A stretch of DNA of 64,000 nucleotides, from positions 4,774,001 through 4,838,000 of the forward strand of contig NZ_CP092488.2 in NCBI RefSeq assembly GCF_022430545.2, written 5' to 3'. Below are positions 7,801 through 16,487 of this stretch, in pieces (position 1 is the stretch's first letter; each line of letters starts with the position of its first letter). A program made the position numbers and the translations under genes. Origin of the DNA: Mycobacterium paraterrae (GTDB taxonomy: Bacteria; Actinomycetota; Actinomycetes; Mycobacteriales; Mycobacteriaceae). Under the pieces are notes generated by a model. The model was not told where the DNA came from and ran no database searches. It worked only from the letters and a program-made list of their open reading frames with translations.

Positions 7801-9213
7801 CTATCGACTCAGCTGCGCGCGAAGCCTCTCGGCGGTTGCCAGCACCGAATCACGTTGGCGGGCAACTTCAGACGGCGCGGTACCACCGCGAGCGTCCCGC
7901 GACGAAACCGAACCCTCGATCGTGAGAACCTCCCGAACGTGGGGCGTGAGGGCGTCGCTGATGGCCGCCAACTGAGCGTCGGTCAACTCCTCGAGCCCCA
8001 CGCCGAGCTTCTCCGCGACCTGGACGGCTGCCCCGGCGGCCTCGTGTGCGTCCCGGAACGGAACACCTTGACGCACGAGCCATTCAGCGATGTCGGTGGC
8101 CAACGTGTAGCCGGCTGGTGCCAAAGCGGCCATCCGCTCGAGGTCGAAGGTCAGACTGCTCACTAGGCCGGCCATCGCTGGTAGCAGCAACTCCAGCTGC
8201 GCCACCGAATCAAATACCGGCTCCTTGTCCTCCTGCAGGTCGCGGTTGTAAGCCAACGGCTGAGCCTTCAGCGTCGCCAACAAGCCGGCCAAGTTTCCGA
8301 TCAGCCGGCCCGACTTACCGCGAGCCAGTTCTGCGATGTCGGGATTCTTTTTCTGCGGCATGATCGAACTGCCTGTCGACCACGAGTCGTGAAGCGTTAC
8401 ATAACCGAATTCTGTTGAGCTCCAGAGAATTACGTCCTCAGCCAGCCGTGACATGTCGACGCCGATCATCGCGAACACAAATGCCGCTTCGGCGGCGAAA
8501 TCCCGGGCTGCAGTGGCGTCGACGGAGTTTTCAGCGGCCGCCATGAATCCGAGGCTCTCGGCGATCGCGTCGGGATCCAACCCCAGCGACGACCCGGCCA
8601 GCGCACCGGAGCCGTACGGCGACACCGCCGTACGCGCATCGAGGTCGACGAGCCGGTCGACGTCACGTAGCAGCGGATGCGCATGCGCCAGCAGATGGTG
8701 CGCTAGCAGGATCGGCTGGGCGGACTGCAGGTGAGTCTTGCCCGGCATGATGGCGTCCGGGTGAGCTGCGGCCTGCTTCGCCAACGCCGCGACGAGGTCA
8801 AGGGCGCCGTCGGCCACCCGCCGGAGCGCGTCGCGCAGCCACATCCGAAACAGCGTGGCCACCTGATCGTTTCGTGATCGTCCGGCCCGCAACCGGCCCC
8901 CTAGGTCAGGACCGACCCGGTCGATGAGACCGCGTTCCAGAGCGGCGTGGACGTCCTCATCGGTGGCCAGTGGGCCAAAACTGCCATCCGCGATGTCTTC
9001 GGCCAGGCTGTCCAGACCGGCCAACAGGCCGTCGCGCTGGTCGGTCGTCAGCAGGCCGGCGTTGAACAACACCTCTGTGTGGGCCCTGGACGCGATGACG
9101 TCGTAGGGCGCCAGCACCCAGTCGAAATGGGTCGAGCGGCTCAGCGCGGTCAACGCCTCCGAGGGACCGTCGGCGAACCGGCCGCCCCACAGCGAACCCT
9201 CGTTAGTGCTCAA
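7801..9213 (-). CDS. argH: Argininosuccinate lyase
   Basis: Cleaves argininosuccinate to arginine and fumarate, the last step of arginine synthesis, in the cytosol. 470 residues, the same length as the M. tuberculosis enzyme. Visible motifs are LWGGRF at the N-terminus, GRSRNDQVATLFRMWLRD, KTHLQSAQP and the mobile signature loop SSIMPQKKNPD. The start is TTG 9213 (LSTNEGSLWGG), which lies 11 nt inside the end of argG, so the two genes are translationally coupled. It is the last gene of the arg operon and converges on the GGDEF-EAL gene. Confidence 0.97.
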   Translation of the reverse strand: MSTNEGSLWGGRFADGPSEALTALSRSTHFDWVLAPYDVIASRAHTEVLFNAGLLTTDQRDGLLAGLDSLAEDIADGSFGPLATDEDVHAALERGLIDRVGPDLGGRLRAGRSRNDQVATLFRMWLRDALRRVADGALDLVAALAKQAAAHPDAIMPGKTHLQSAQPILLAHHLLAHAHPLLRDVDRLVDLDARTAVSPYGSGALAGSSLGLDPDAIAESLGFMAAAENSVDATAARDFAAEAAFVFAMIGVDMSRLAEDVILWSSTEFGYVTLHDSWSTGSSIMPQKKNPDIAELARGKSGRLIGNLAGLLATLKAQPLAYNRDLQEDKEPVFDSVAQLELLLPAMAGLVSSLTFDLERMAALAPAGYTLATDIAEWLVRQGVPFRDAHEAAGAAVQVAEKLGVGLEELTDAQLAAISDALTPHVREVLTIEGSVSSRDARGGTAPSEVARQRDSVLATAERLRAQLSR

Positions 9214-10429
9214 CCGGGAGGTCTCCCTGCTCGGAGTGCAGGTCGCGGCGCGCGGCGAGCTTGGACGATAGCCCGTGCACATGGACGAACCCCTTGGCCA
9301 TCGACTGGTCGAACGTATCGCCTTCGTCGTACGTGGCCAGGTTGAAGTCGTACAGCGACTCGGCGCTGCGGCGGCCGTTGACGGCAATGTGCCCGCCGTG
9401 CAACACCATTCGGATTTCGCCGGTGACGTGCTGCTGGGTGTTGGCGACGAAGGCCTCCAGCGCTTTCTTCAGCGGCGAGTACCACAATCCGTCGTACACC
9501 AGCTCCGCCCAGCGTTGGTCGGTATGCCGCTTGAACCGGCCCAGCTCCCGCTCGAGGGTGACGTGCTCGAGTTCGGTATGCGCGGTGATCAACACCATCG
9601 CTCCCGGCGCCTCATAGATTTCCCGGCTCTTGATACCTACCAGCCGGTCCTCGACCACGTCCAGCCGTCCGACACCCTGCGCCCCGGCGCGACGGTTGAG
9701 TTCTTCGATCGCCTGCAGCACCGACACGGAGCGGCCGTCGATGGTGACCGGCACACCGCGCTCGAAGCCCACGATGACCTCGTCGGGCGTGTTCCAGTTG
9801 ACGGTCGGGTCTTCGGTGTAGTCGTAGACGTCTTTGGTCGGAGCGTTCCATAGGTGTTCCAGGAAGCCAGTTTCCACGGCGCGGCCCCACACGTTCTGGT
9901 CGATGGAGAACGGCGAGCGTTTGGTGACGTTGATCGGGATGGCATTCTCTTCGGCGAACGCGATCGCCTTCTCCCGAGTCCAGGCGTAGTCGCGGACTGG
10001 TGCGAGCACCTCGAGATCTGGTGCCAGCGAGGCGAATCCGACTTCGAAGCGGACTTGGTCGTTGCCCTTACCGGTGCAGCCGTGCGCCACGACGCTGCCG
10101 CCGTGCTCGCGGGCGGCGGCCACCAGATGCTTGGCGATCAGCGGGCGGCTGATCGCCGACACCAGCGGATAGCGGTCCATATAGAGCGCGTTGGACAAGA
10201 TGGTCGGCAGGCAGTATTCCTCGGCGAATTCGTCACGGGCGTCGACCACGACGGCTTCCACTGCACCGCAGTCGAGTGCGCGCTGGCGCACCAGCTCCAT
10301 GTCTTCACCGCCCTGCCCGAGGTCGATCGCGACCGCGACGACCTCGCGACCGGTCTCCTTGCCGATCCAGCTGATCGCCACCGAGGTGTCCAAACCGCCG
10401 GAATACGCCAAGATGACGCGCTCGGACAT
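9203..10429 (-). CDS. argG: Argininosuccinate synthase
   Basis: Joins citrulline and aspartate with ATP to give argininosuccinate. 408 residues, about ten more than the M. tuberculosis protein because of the tail that overlaps argH. The N-terminal PP-loop VILAYSGGLDTSVAI is intact, with GQGGEDMELVRQRA, the motif GCTGKGNDQVRFE and IPINVTKRSPFSID. ATG 10429 is preceded by AAAGGAG at good spacing. It follows argR with 26 nt between. Confidence 0.98.
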   Translation of the reverse strand: MSERVILAYSGGLDTSVAISWIGKETGREVVAVAIDLGQGGEDMELVRQRALDCGAVEAVVVDARDEFAEEYCLPTILSNALYMDRYPLVSAISRPLIAKHLVAAAREHGGSVVAHGCTGKGNDQVRFEVGFASLAPDLEVLAPVRDYAWTREKAIAFAEENAIPINVTKRSPFSIDQNVWGRAVETGFLEHLWNAPTKDVYDYTEDPTVNWNTPDEVIVGFERGVPVTIDGRSVSVLQAIEELNRRAGAQGVGRLDVVEDRLVGIKSREIYEAPGAMVLITAHTELEHVTLERELGRFKRHTDQRWAELVYDGLWYSPLKKALEAFVANTQQHVTGEIRMVLHGGHIAVNGRRSAESLYDFNLATYDEGDTFDQSMAKGFVHVHGLSSKLAARRDLHSEQGDLPVEH

Positions 10430-10455
10430 GGGTTGATCTCCTTTTAGTCGTGCGG

Positions 10456-10950
10456 TTACGTGAGGTTCTGGATCAGGGTTGCGAGTTCTGCGCCGGTCAT
10501 CGGCTCGCGGGCCGCCACGAAGATGGTGTCATCCCCGGCGATGGTTCCGACAACGTAGGGCAACGCGGCCCGGTCGATCGCGCTGGCCAGGTAATCCGCA
10601 GCACCCGGTGGCGTCCGCAGTACGGCCAGGTTGCCGGTGGCGTCGGTGGACACCAGCACTTCGCTGAGCAGCCGGGACAGCCTCGCGGTGCCGCCGGAGA
10701 CACCGCGCAGCGGGCTGCCGTCTTCGGGCACTACATAGACGCCGACACCTCCGTCGGCGCCGCGCAATTTCACCGCGCCGAGCTCTTCGAGGTCGCGCGA
10801 CAAGGTGGCCTGGGTGGTCTCGATGCCTTCGGCGGCAAGCAACGCCGCCAGTTCGCTCTGACTGCGGACCTCAGTCGACGACAGGATTGCCACGATGCGA
10901 GCCTGACGCCCGACGCGGGTGATCTCCGGCGCGGTCTTCGAGCGAGTCAT
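10456..10950 (-). CDS. argR: Arginine repressor
   Basis: 164 residues. The N-terminal winged-helix (SQSELAALLAAEGIETTQATLSRDLEELGA) binds ARG boxes. The C-terminal domain forms the hexamer and binds arginine through the GTIAGDDTIFVAAR region. ATG 10950 overlaps the argF stop as ATGA, the start used here. It probably acts at the paired boxes upstream of argC, repressing the operon that contains it. Longer in-frame starts upstream lie inside argF and are not needed. Confidence 0.97.
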   Translation of the reverse strand: MTRSKTAPEITRVGRQARIVAILSSTEVRSQSELAALLAAEGIETTQATLSRDLEELGAVKLRGADGGVGVYVVPEDGSPLRGVSGGTARLSRLLSEVLVSTDATGNLAVLRTPPGAADYLASAIDRAALPYVVGTIAGDDTIFVAAREPMTGAELATLIQNLT

Positions 10951-11873
10951 GGGCGGTGCTCCAGCAGCCACACCAGCAGCGCCTTTTGCGCGTGCAGTCG
11001 GTTCTCGGCTTCGTCCCACACCGCGCTGTGCGGCCCGTCGATCACCTCGTCGGTGATCTCGTGGCCACGGTGAGCCGGAAGGCAATGCAGCACAACAACT
11101 TCCGAGTCGGCCTTGGCGACCAGGCCAGCGTTGAGCTGGAACGGCCGGAAGGGTCGTACTCGATCAAGCCCGTCGTCTTCCTGGCCCATCGACGTCCAGG
11201 TGTCGGTGACCAGCACGTCGGCCCCCGAGGCCGCGGTTACCGGGTCGTCGGTGATGGCAACCGAGCCCCCGGTGTCGGCGGCACGGTGCTCGGCGGCGGC
11301 GGTGAACAACGGGTCCGGCGCGAAACCCGCTGGGGCGGCGACGGTCACGTGCATGCCAGCGGTCACGCCGCCGAGCATCAATGAGTGGGCCATGTTGTTG
11401 GCACCGTCACCGAAATACGACAGCCGCAGCCCGCGCAGCGATCCCTTGCGCTCGGCAATCGTTTGCAGGTCGGCCAGCACCTGGCAGGGGTGGAACTGAT
11501 CGGAGAGGGCGTTGACAATCGGCACCGTCGACGTCTCGGCCATCGCGCTGAGCCGGGCTTGACCGAAGGTACGCCACACGATGGCATCGACATAGCGGGA
11601 CAACACTTTTGCGGTGTCCTGGAGCGTCTCCTCGCGCCCCAGCTGGGTGCTGCGGCCGTCGACCACGACGGCATGTCCGCCGAGTTGGGCAATACCGACC
11701 TCGAAGGAGAACCGGGTGCGGGTGGAGTTCTTGTCGAAGATCACCGCGACGCCGCGCGGGCCGTCCAGCGGCCGTCGACCGAAGGGGTCCTTCTTCAACT
11801 CGGCGGCCAACTGTAGGACCTCGGCCTGCTCGTCCGGCGTCAGGTCGTCGTCACGCAGGAAGTGTCGCGTCAT
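10947..11873 (-). CDS. argF: Ornithine carbamoyltransferase
   Basis: Makes citrulline from ornithine and carbamoyl phosphate. 308 residues. The carbamoyl-phosphate loop FDKNSTRTRFSFE (STRTR) and the region HPCQVLADL are intact, with the ornithine-binding HCLPAHRG near the C-terminus. The start ATG 11873 overlaps the argD stop as ATGA; its own stop overlaps argR in the same way. Start choice agrees with MTRHFLRDDDL, the family's usual N-terminus. Confidence 0.98.
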   Translation of the reverse strand: MTRHFLRDDDLTPDEQAEVLQLAAELKKDPFGRRPLDGPRGVAVIFDKNSTRTRFSFEVGIAQLGGHAVVVDGRSTQLGREETLQDTAKVLSRYVDAIVWRTFGQARLSAMAETSTVPIVNALSDQFHPCQVLADLQTIAERKGSLRGLRLSYFGDGANNMAHSLMLGGVTAGMHVTVAAPAGFAPDPLFTAAAEHRAADTGGSVAITDDPVTAASGADVLVTDTWTSMGQEDDGLDRVRPFRPFQLNAGLVAKADSEVVVLHCLPAHRGHEITDEVIDGPHSAVWDEAENRLHAQKALLVWLLEHRP

Positions 11874-13060
11874 GCAGTCTCCTCGGCGGTGTCCAGAATG
11901 CTCGGCAACGCGGTGACGAACGCGTCGAGCTGATGCTCGGTGATGATCAGGGCCGGCGCCAGCCGGACGACGTCGGGTGCCGCGGCGTTGACCAGAAATC
12001 CGGCCGCGCGGGCTGACGCTTCGACCTGCTTGGCGGCCGGAGTGGACAGAACGATGCCGCACAGCAGCCCGCGGCCCCGGATGTGATCGATCGCAGGGTG
12101 GCTCAACGCTTCGATTTCGTGGTGCAACGTCTTTCCGAGTGCCTCCGCCCGCCGTATCAGGTCGTCCTCGGCGATCACCCGCAGCACGGCCAACGCCGCC
12201 GCCGCGCAGATCGGATTGCCGCCGAAGGTGCTGCCGTGCAGTCCGGGTGTCAGCAGGTGCGCGGCGCGACCAGTCGCCAGGACCGCGCCGATCGGCAGCC
12301 CGCCGCCGAGGCCCTTGGCCATCGTGACGACATCGGGAGTGATGCCGTCGTGCTGGTGGGCGAAAAACGTTCCCGTACGGCCCATTCCGGTCTGCACCTC
12401 GTCGATGACCAACAACGCGCCGTGGCGCGCAGTGATGTCGCGGGCTGCGGCCAGGTAGCCGTCGGGGGGTACGACGATGCCGCTCTCTCCCATGATCGGT
12501 TCGAGAAAAACCGCGGCGGTTTCATTGTCGACCGCCGCCGTCAGCGCGCCGGCGTCGCCGTACGGGACATGGGTGACCTCACCGGGTAGCGGCGCGAAAG
12601 GCGCCTGCTTACTCGGCTGGCCGGTCAGGGCTAAGGCGCCCATCGTACGACCATGGAAACCACCTTGCGCCGCAACCAATTTCGACCGACCGGTGAGACG
12701 CGACAGCTTGAACGCGGCCTCGTTGGCTTCGGTTCCGGAATTGCAAAACAGCACGCGGGTCTCGGTATCGGCACCGAGCAGGCCGGCCAGCGCCTCGGCG
12801 AGCGCGATGCCCGGTTCGGCAGCGTACAGATTGGACGTGTGCCCCAGCGTCGACATCTGGCGTGTGACGGCCTCGAGGACGGCTGGGTGCCCATGACCCA
12901 GGACGTTGACCGCGATGCCGCCAAGCAGGTCGAGGTAGGAGATGCCGTCTGCGTCGGTGACCACCGCGCCGCTGCCACTGACCAAGGCGATCGGCGGAAC
13001 TCCGTAGTTGTCCATCATCACCGCGGACCACCGCTGCTGGATGTCTGCCGTGCTGGTCAT
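11870..13060 (-). CDS. argD: Acetylornithine aminotransferase
   Basis: A PLP-dependent class III aminotransferase that converts N-acetylglutamate semialdehyde to N-acetylornithine. 396 residues. Seen are the glycine-rich NSGTEANEAAFKL, the ALTGQPSK/GFHGRTMGAL phosphate-binding region, VIDEVQTGMGRTG and the PLP lysine in TMAKGLGGGLPIGA. ATG 13060 overlaps the argB stop as ATGA. Confidence 0.97.
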   Translation of the reverse strand: MTSTADIQQRWSAVMMDNYGVPPIALVSGSGAVVTDADGISYLDLLGGIAVNVLGHGHPAVLEAVTRQMSTLGHTSNLYAAEPGIALAEALAGLLGADTETRVLFCNSGTEANEAAFKLSRLTGRSKLVAAQGGFHGRTMGALALTGQPSKQAPFAPLPGEVTHVPYGDAGALTAAVDNETAAVFLEPIMGESGIVVPPDGYLAAARDITARHGALLVIDEVQTGMGRTGTFFAHQHDGITPDVVTMAKGLGGGLPIGAVLATGRAAHLLTPGLHGSTFGGNPICAAAALAVLRVIAEDDLIRRAEALGKTLHHEIEALSHPAIDHIRGRGLLCGIVLSTPAAKQVEASARAAGFLVNAAAPDVVRLAPALIITEHQLDAFVTALPSILDTAEETA

Positions 13061-13926
13061 GCGCTCACCACTTTCGTTCCGGAGCCTTCATCGGTGAGCA
13101 ATTCCACCAGCACGCAGTGTTCGACCCGGCCGTCGATGACGTGCGCGCTGGGTACGCCGCCCTTCACCGCGTGCAGGCAGGCTTCGACCTTGGGGATCAT
13201 GCCGGTTTCCAGGGTCGGCAGGAGTTGCGTCAAAGTCTGCGTGTCGATTTCGCTCGCCAGTGAGCTCTTGTCGGGCCAATTGGTGTAGAGGCCTTCGACA
13301 TCGGTGAGCATCAGCAGCTTCTCGGCGCCAAGCGCCTCGGCCAGCGCACCCGCGGCGGTGTCGGCGTTGATGTTGTGCACCACGCCGTCGACGTCGGGCG
13401 CCAGGGTCGATACCACCGGAATCCGATTGGCGGCAATGAGATCCAGCACCACGGCCGGGTTGACGTGGGCGATGTTGCCGACCAGGCCGATGTCGGTGTC
13501 GACAGCCTCGACGATGACGCTGCGTCGTACGGCGGTGAACAGTTTCGCGTCCTCACCGGTGATTCCGACCGCGTACGGGCCGTGGACGTTGATCGCGTTC
13601 ACCAGTTCACGGCCGACTTGTCCGAACAACACCATGCGCGCCACGTCGAGCACTTCCGGTGTGGTGACCCGGAACCCGCCCTTGAAGTCGCCGGCGATGC
13701 CGAGTCGTTTGAGCATGGCGCTGATCTGCGGCCCACCGCCGTGCACCACGACCGGGTGGATACCGCAGTTGCGCAAAAATGCCATGTCCGCGGCGAATTC
13801 GTACCGGAGAGTGTCGCTGGTCATCGCGTTGCCCCCGTACTTGACGACCACGATCTTGCCGTGCAGCGCGGTGAGCCATGGCAGCGCTTCGGCCAGCACC
13901 TGCGCCTTGACGTCGGTCGAGATCAT
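13057..13926 (-). CDS. argB: Acetylglutamate kinase
   Basis: Phosphorylates N-acetylglutamate, the arginine-controlled step of the cyclic pathway. 289 residues. Motifs are VVVKYGGNAM, VVVHGGGPQI, the substrate loop GGFRVTTPEVL and the ATP site KLLMLTDVEGLY. The start is ATG 13926, which overlaps the TGA of the third repeat mini-frame as ATGA. A longer start inside the repeats would add a peptide unrelated to the family. Translation may therefore depend on coupling through the repeat array from argJ. Confidence 0.97.
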   Translation of the reverse strand: MISTDVKAQVLAEALPWLTALHGKIVVVKYGGNAMTSDTLRYEFAADMAFLRNCGIHPVVVHGGGPQISAMLKRLGIAGDFKGGFRVTTPEVLDVARMVLFGQVGRELVNAINVHGPYAVGITGEDAKLFTAVRRSVIVEAVDTDIGLVGNIAHVNPAVVLDLIAANRIPVVSTLAPDVDGVVHNINADTAAGALAEALGAEKLLMLTDVEGLYTNWPDKSSLASEIDTQTLTQLLPTLETGMIPKVEACLHAVKGGVPSAHVIDGRVEHCVLVELLTDEGSGTKVVSA

Positions 13927-13927
13927 C

Positions 13928-14085
13928 GACCACCGCCGACGACGCAGAGCACAGCGATGCGAAGGAGGTGGGACATCATCGACCACCGCCGACGACGCAG
14001 AGCACAGCGATGCGAAGGAGGTGGGACATCATCGACCACCGCCGACGACGCAGAGCGCAGCGATGCGAAGGAGGTGGGACATCAT
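13928..14085 (-). repeat. Three tandem 53-bp MIRU-like units with chained mini reading frames
   Basis: Units lie at 13928-13980, 13981-14033 and 14034-14085 (the third lacks its last base). The first two are identical; the third has one change (GCGCAG for GCACAG). On the operon strand each unit reads as an 18-codon frame, MMSHLLRIAxLCVVGGGR (x = A or V), at 14085-14029, 14032-13976 and 13979-13923. The argJ stop, the three mini-frames and argB are all joined by ATGA overlaps. 53 bp and overlapping start/stop signals match the mycobacterial interspersed repetitive units known from M. tuberculosis. Each unit's sense strand also carries CACCTCCTT, identical to the 16S rRNA anti-Shine-Dalgarno core. 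Confidence 0.93.
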
Positions 14086-15296
14086 GAGGAGTACGCCGAG
14101 TTCTCTTCGACGTACGCGTGCGACAGATCGGTGGTCCGAATAGCCGCTCCCGCGGAGCCGACCCCGAGGTCGACCACCACGTCGATGTCAGTGGCCGACA
14201 GGTCCACTTCCCTGGCACCCGGAGCCCCGGCTCCGTCGATGCAGACCGCGGAACCGTTGAACGACACGGCGATTCGGTCGGGATCAAGCTGCACGGGCGC
14301 CATGCCGACGGCCGCCAGGACACGTCCCCAATTCGGGTCGGAACCGAACAGCGCGGTCTTGACGAGGCTGTCCCGCGCGATTACCCGGGCCGCGGTGACC
14401 GCGTCGTCTTCGGTCAGCGCACCGGTGACCCGGATCGTGATGCGCTTAGTGACTCCCTCCGCGTCAGCCTGCAACTGTGCGCACAGGTCGTCGCAGACTC
14501 TCAGCACCGCGTCGTCGAGATCAGCTTGGCTCGGCGTGATCGCGCTTGCGCCCGAGGCCAACAGCAATACGGTGTCGTTGGTGGAGCAGGCACCGTCGAT
14601 GTCGAGCCGGTCGAACGTCTTCGCGGTGGCGTGGCGAAGAGACCGCTCGAGCGCCTCGGCGTCAACAGCGGCATCGGTAGTCAGCACGCAGAGCATGGTG
14701 GCCAGCGACGGGGCCAGCATGCCGGCGCCTTTAGCCATGCCGCCGACGGTCCAGTTGTTCGGATGGTGCAGCGCAACCTGTTTGGGCACGGTATCGGTGG
14801 TCATGATGGCCCGGGCGGCCTCGTCGCCGCCGGTGATACCGCCGGCCATTTCTTGCACCAGGTTGACGACTCCGGCGAGCACCTTGTCCATCGGTAGCCG
14901 ATCCCCGATCAGGCCGGTCGAGCAGACCGCGACCTCGATCGCTCCGGTCTCGGTGCCCCACTCCGATAGCGCCGCTGCCAATCGCTCGGCGGTGGCATGG
15001 GTGTCCTGGAATCCGCCCGGCCCCGTACAGGCATTGGCACCACCGGAATTCAGCACCACCGCGCGAAGCTGTCCGTCCACGAGCACCTGGCGGGTCCACA
15101 ACACCGGCGCCGCTTTGACCTGGTTTCGGGTGAACACCCCGGCGGCAGCGTGGTCGGGACCCTCGTTGAAAACCAGCGCGAGGTCGAGCTTGCCGGATGC
15201 CTTGATGCCCGCCGCGATACCCGTGGCCCGGAAGCCGGCCGGCGCGGTCACGCCCTGGGCGCGGACCAACCGGGCAGCATCCGCCAGGTCGGTCAC
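14082..15296 (-). CDS. argJ: Glutamate N-acetyltransferase / amino-acid acetyltransferase
   Basis: Moves the acetyl group from N-acetylornithine to glutamate, recycling it in the cyclic arginine pathway. 404 residues, as in M. tuberculosis. The precursor cleaves itself at the Ala-Thr bond in LATMLCVLTTD, making the Thr of the beta chain the nucleophile. LNSGGANACTG and the C-terminal SHAYVEENSAYSS are conserved. The start is GTG 15296 (MTDLADAARLVRAQG), overlapping the argC stop as GTGA. Its TGA overlaps the first repeat mini-frame. Confidence 0.97.
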   Translation of the reverse strand: MTDLADAARLVRAQGVTAPAGFRATGIAAGIKASGKLDLALVFNEGPDHAAAGVFTRNQVKAAPVLWTRQVLVDGQLRAVVLNSGGANACTGPGGFQDTHATAERLAAALSEWGTETGAIEVAVCSTGLIGDRLPMDKVLAGVVNLVQEMAGGITGGDEAARAIMTTDTVPKQVALHHPNNWTVGGMAKGAGMLAPSLATMLCVLTTDAAVDAEALERSLRHATAKTFDRLDIDGACSTNDTVLLLASGASAITPSQADLDDAVLRVCDDLCAQLQADAEGVTKRITIRVTGALTEDDAVTAARVIARDSLVKTALFGSDPNWGRVLAAVGMAPVQLDPDRIAVSFNGSAVCIDGAGAPGAREVDLSATDIDVVVDLGVGSAGAAIRTTDLSHAYVEENSAYSS

Positions 15297-16345
15297 GGCG
15301 CCACCCCGACCACCGAAAGACCTTCGATCTCGGGCCATCCCAGCGCCAGGTTCATCGACTGCACGGCGGCGCCCCCGGTGCCCTTGACCAGATTGTCGAT
15401 TGCCGCAATGGCAACGAAGGTGGATGCGTCCTCGTCCACCGCGATCGCGATCTGCGCTGCGTTGCTACCGACGACCGAGCCCGTGCGAGGTAACTGACCT
15501 TCGGGTAACAGATGTACGAAAGGCTCGTCGTGGTAAGCCTTTTCGTACGCCGAGCGCAGCTGCGACAGGGTGGATGTGGTTCGCGCGGTGCAGGTGGCCA
15601 GGATGCCACGAGTGGTCGGAATCAGGACCGGCGTGAACGACACCGAGACATCGCGGTCGCTGACCTGACGAAGCCCCTGCGCGATCTCGGGGGTGTGCCG
15701 ATGCGCGCCAGCGATGTTGTAGGCCCTCGCCGAGCCAATGACTTCCGATCCGAGCAGGTCGACCTTCGCGGCCCGGCCGGCCCCGGACGTACCGCTCACC
15801 GCGACGACGGTGACGGCAGGCTCGACGAGGTCGGCCGCCACCGCGGGAAACAACGCCAAGACGGCGGCGGTCGGATAGCAGCCCGGCACGGCGATCCGGC
15901 GGGCCGCGCGCAGCGCGTCGCGGTTACCCGGCAACTCGGGCAGCCCATACGGCCAACTTCCGGCATGCGGTGAGCCATAAAAACGCTCCCATGCGGCCCC
16001 ATCGGTCAACCGGAAATCGGCGCCGCAGTCCACCACCAACGTCTGGGGCCCGAGCTGTTCGGCCAGCGCCGCCGAGTGGCCGTGCGGCAATCCCAGGAAC
16101 ACCACGTCGTGGCCGTCGAGCACCTCGAGTTCAGTGGGCTCGAGCACCCGCTGAGCCAGCGGCAGCAGATGCGGGTGATGATCGGCGAGCGTCGTGCCGG
16201 CGCTGGCGGCGGCAGTCAGCGCGCCGATCGTCAAACGGCCGTCGTGGTAGGCGGGGTGCCCGAGCAACAGCCGCAGGATCTCGCCGCCGGCATAGCCGCT
16301 GGCGCCCGCCACAGCCACCCGTATCGCCTCGGTCATGGCGTCCAT
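15293..16345 (-). CDS. argC: N-acetyl-gamma-glutamyl-phosphate reductase
   Basis: First gene of the arg operon; reduces N-acetylglutamyl phosphate with NADPH. About 350 residues. Seen are the Rossmann start VAVAGASGYAGGEILRLL, FLGLPHGHSA, the catalytic Cys in VPGCYPTAA and YNIAGAHRHTPEI. ATG 16345 (MDAMTEAIRV) and ATG 16336 are both possible. Neither has a good ribosome site, and the ArgR boxes end 3 nt upstream of 16345, so transcription may begin very close to the start. Confidence 0.96.
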   Translation of the reverse strand: MDAMTEAIRVAVAGASGYAGGEILRLLLGHPAYHDGRLTIGALTAAASAGTTLADHHPHLLPLAQRVLEPTELEVLDGHDVVFLGLPHGHSAALAEQLGPQTLVVDCGADFRLTDGAAWERFYGSPHAGSWPYGLPELPGNRDALRAARRIAVPGCYPTAAVLALFPAVAADLVEPAVTVVAVSGTSGAGRAAKVDLLGSEVIGSARAYNIAGAHRHTPEIAQGLRQVSDRDVSVSFTPVLIPTTRGILATCTARTTSTLSQLRSAYEKAYHDEPFVHLLPEGQLPRTGSVVGSNAAQIAIAVDEDASTFVAIAAIDNLVKGTGGAAVQSMNLALGWPEIEGLSVVGVAP

Positions 16346-16347
16346 CG

Positions 16348-16373
16348 TTGCATGAGTATGCAAGCCTATGCAA
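16348..16373 (-). promoter_or_regulatory. ArgR operator (ARG boxes) upstream of argC
   Basis: A perfect inverted repeat TTGCATGAGTATGCAA lies at 16348-16363 and shares its right arm with a second, weaker box at 16358-16373. On the operon strand these read TTGCATACTCATGCAA and TTGCATAGGCTTGCAT. They fit the mycobacterial ARG box as I recall it (TTGCAT-N4-ATGCAA). They abut the argC start, so bound ArgR would cover the promoter. No comparable site was seen before argG or argR. Confidence 0.85.
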
Positions 16374-16487
16374 ACTCATTCTTTGTGGACCGGTCGGCCG
16401 CGAACCGGCAACGCGAATGCAGCCCTGCAGTCCACGCTGGACGCCTGCGCTACACACTCGACGCCTTTAGGTCAGCCAACCATCAGA

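Noticed and set aside
13928..14085. A CRISPR array
   Set aside because: The 53-bp units are contiguous with no spacers, read as coupled frames, and no cas gene is present.
13375..15387. A 670-codon plus-strand reading frame across argB and argJ
   Set aside because: It is the GC-rich opposite strand of two certain arg genes plus the repeats. It has no recognisable domain, and its composition is that of an antisense shadow.
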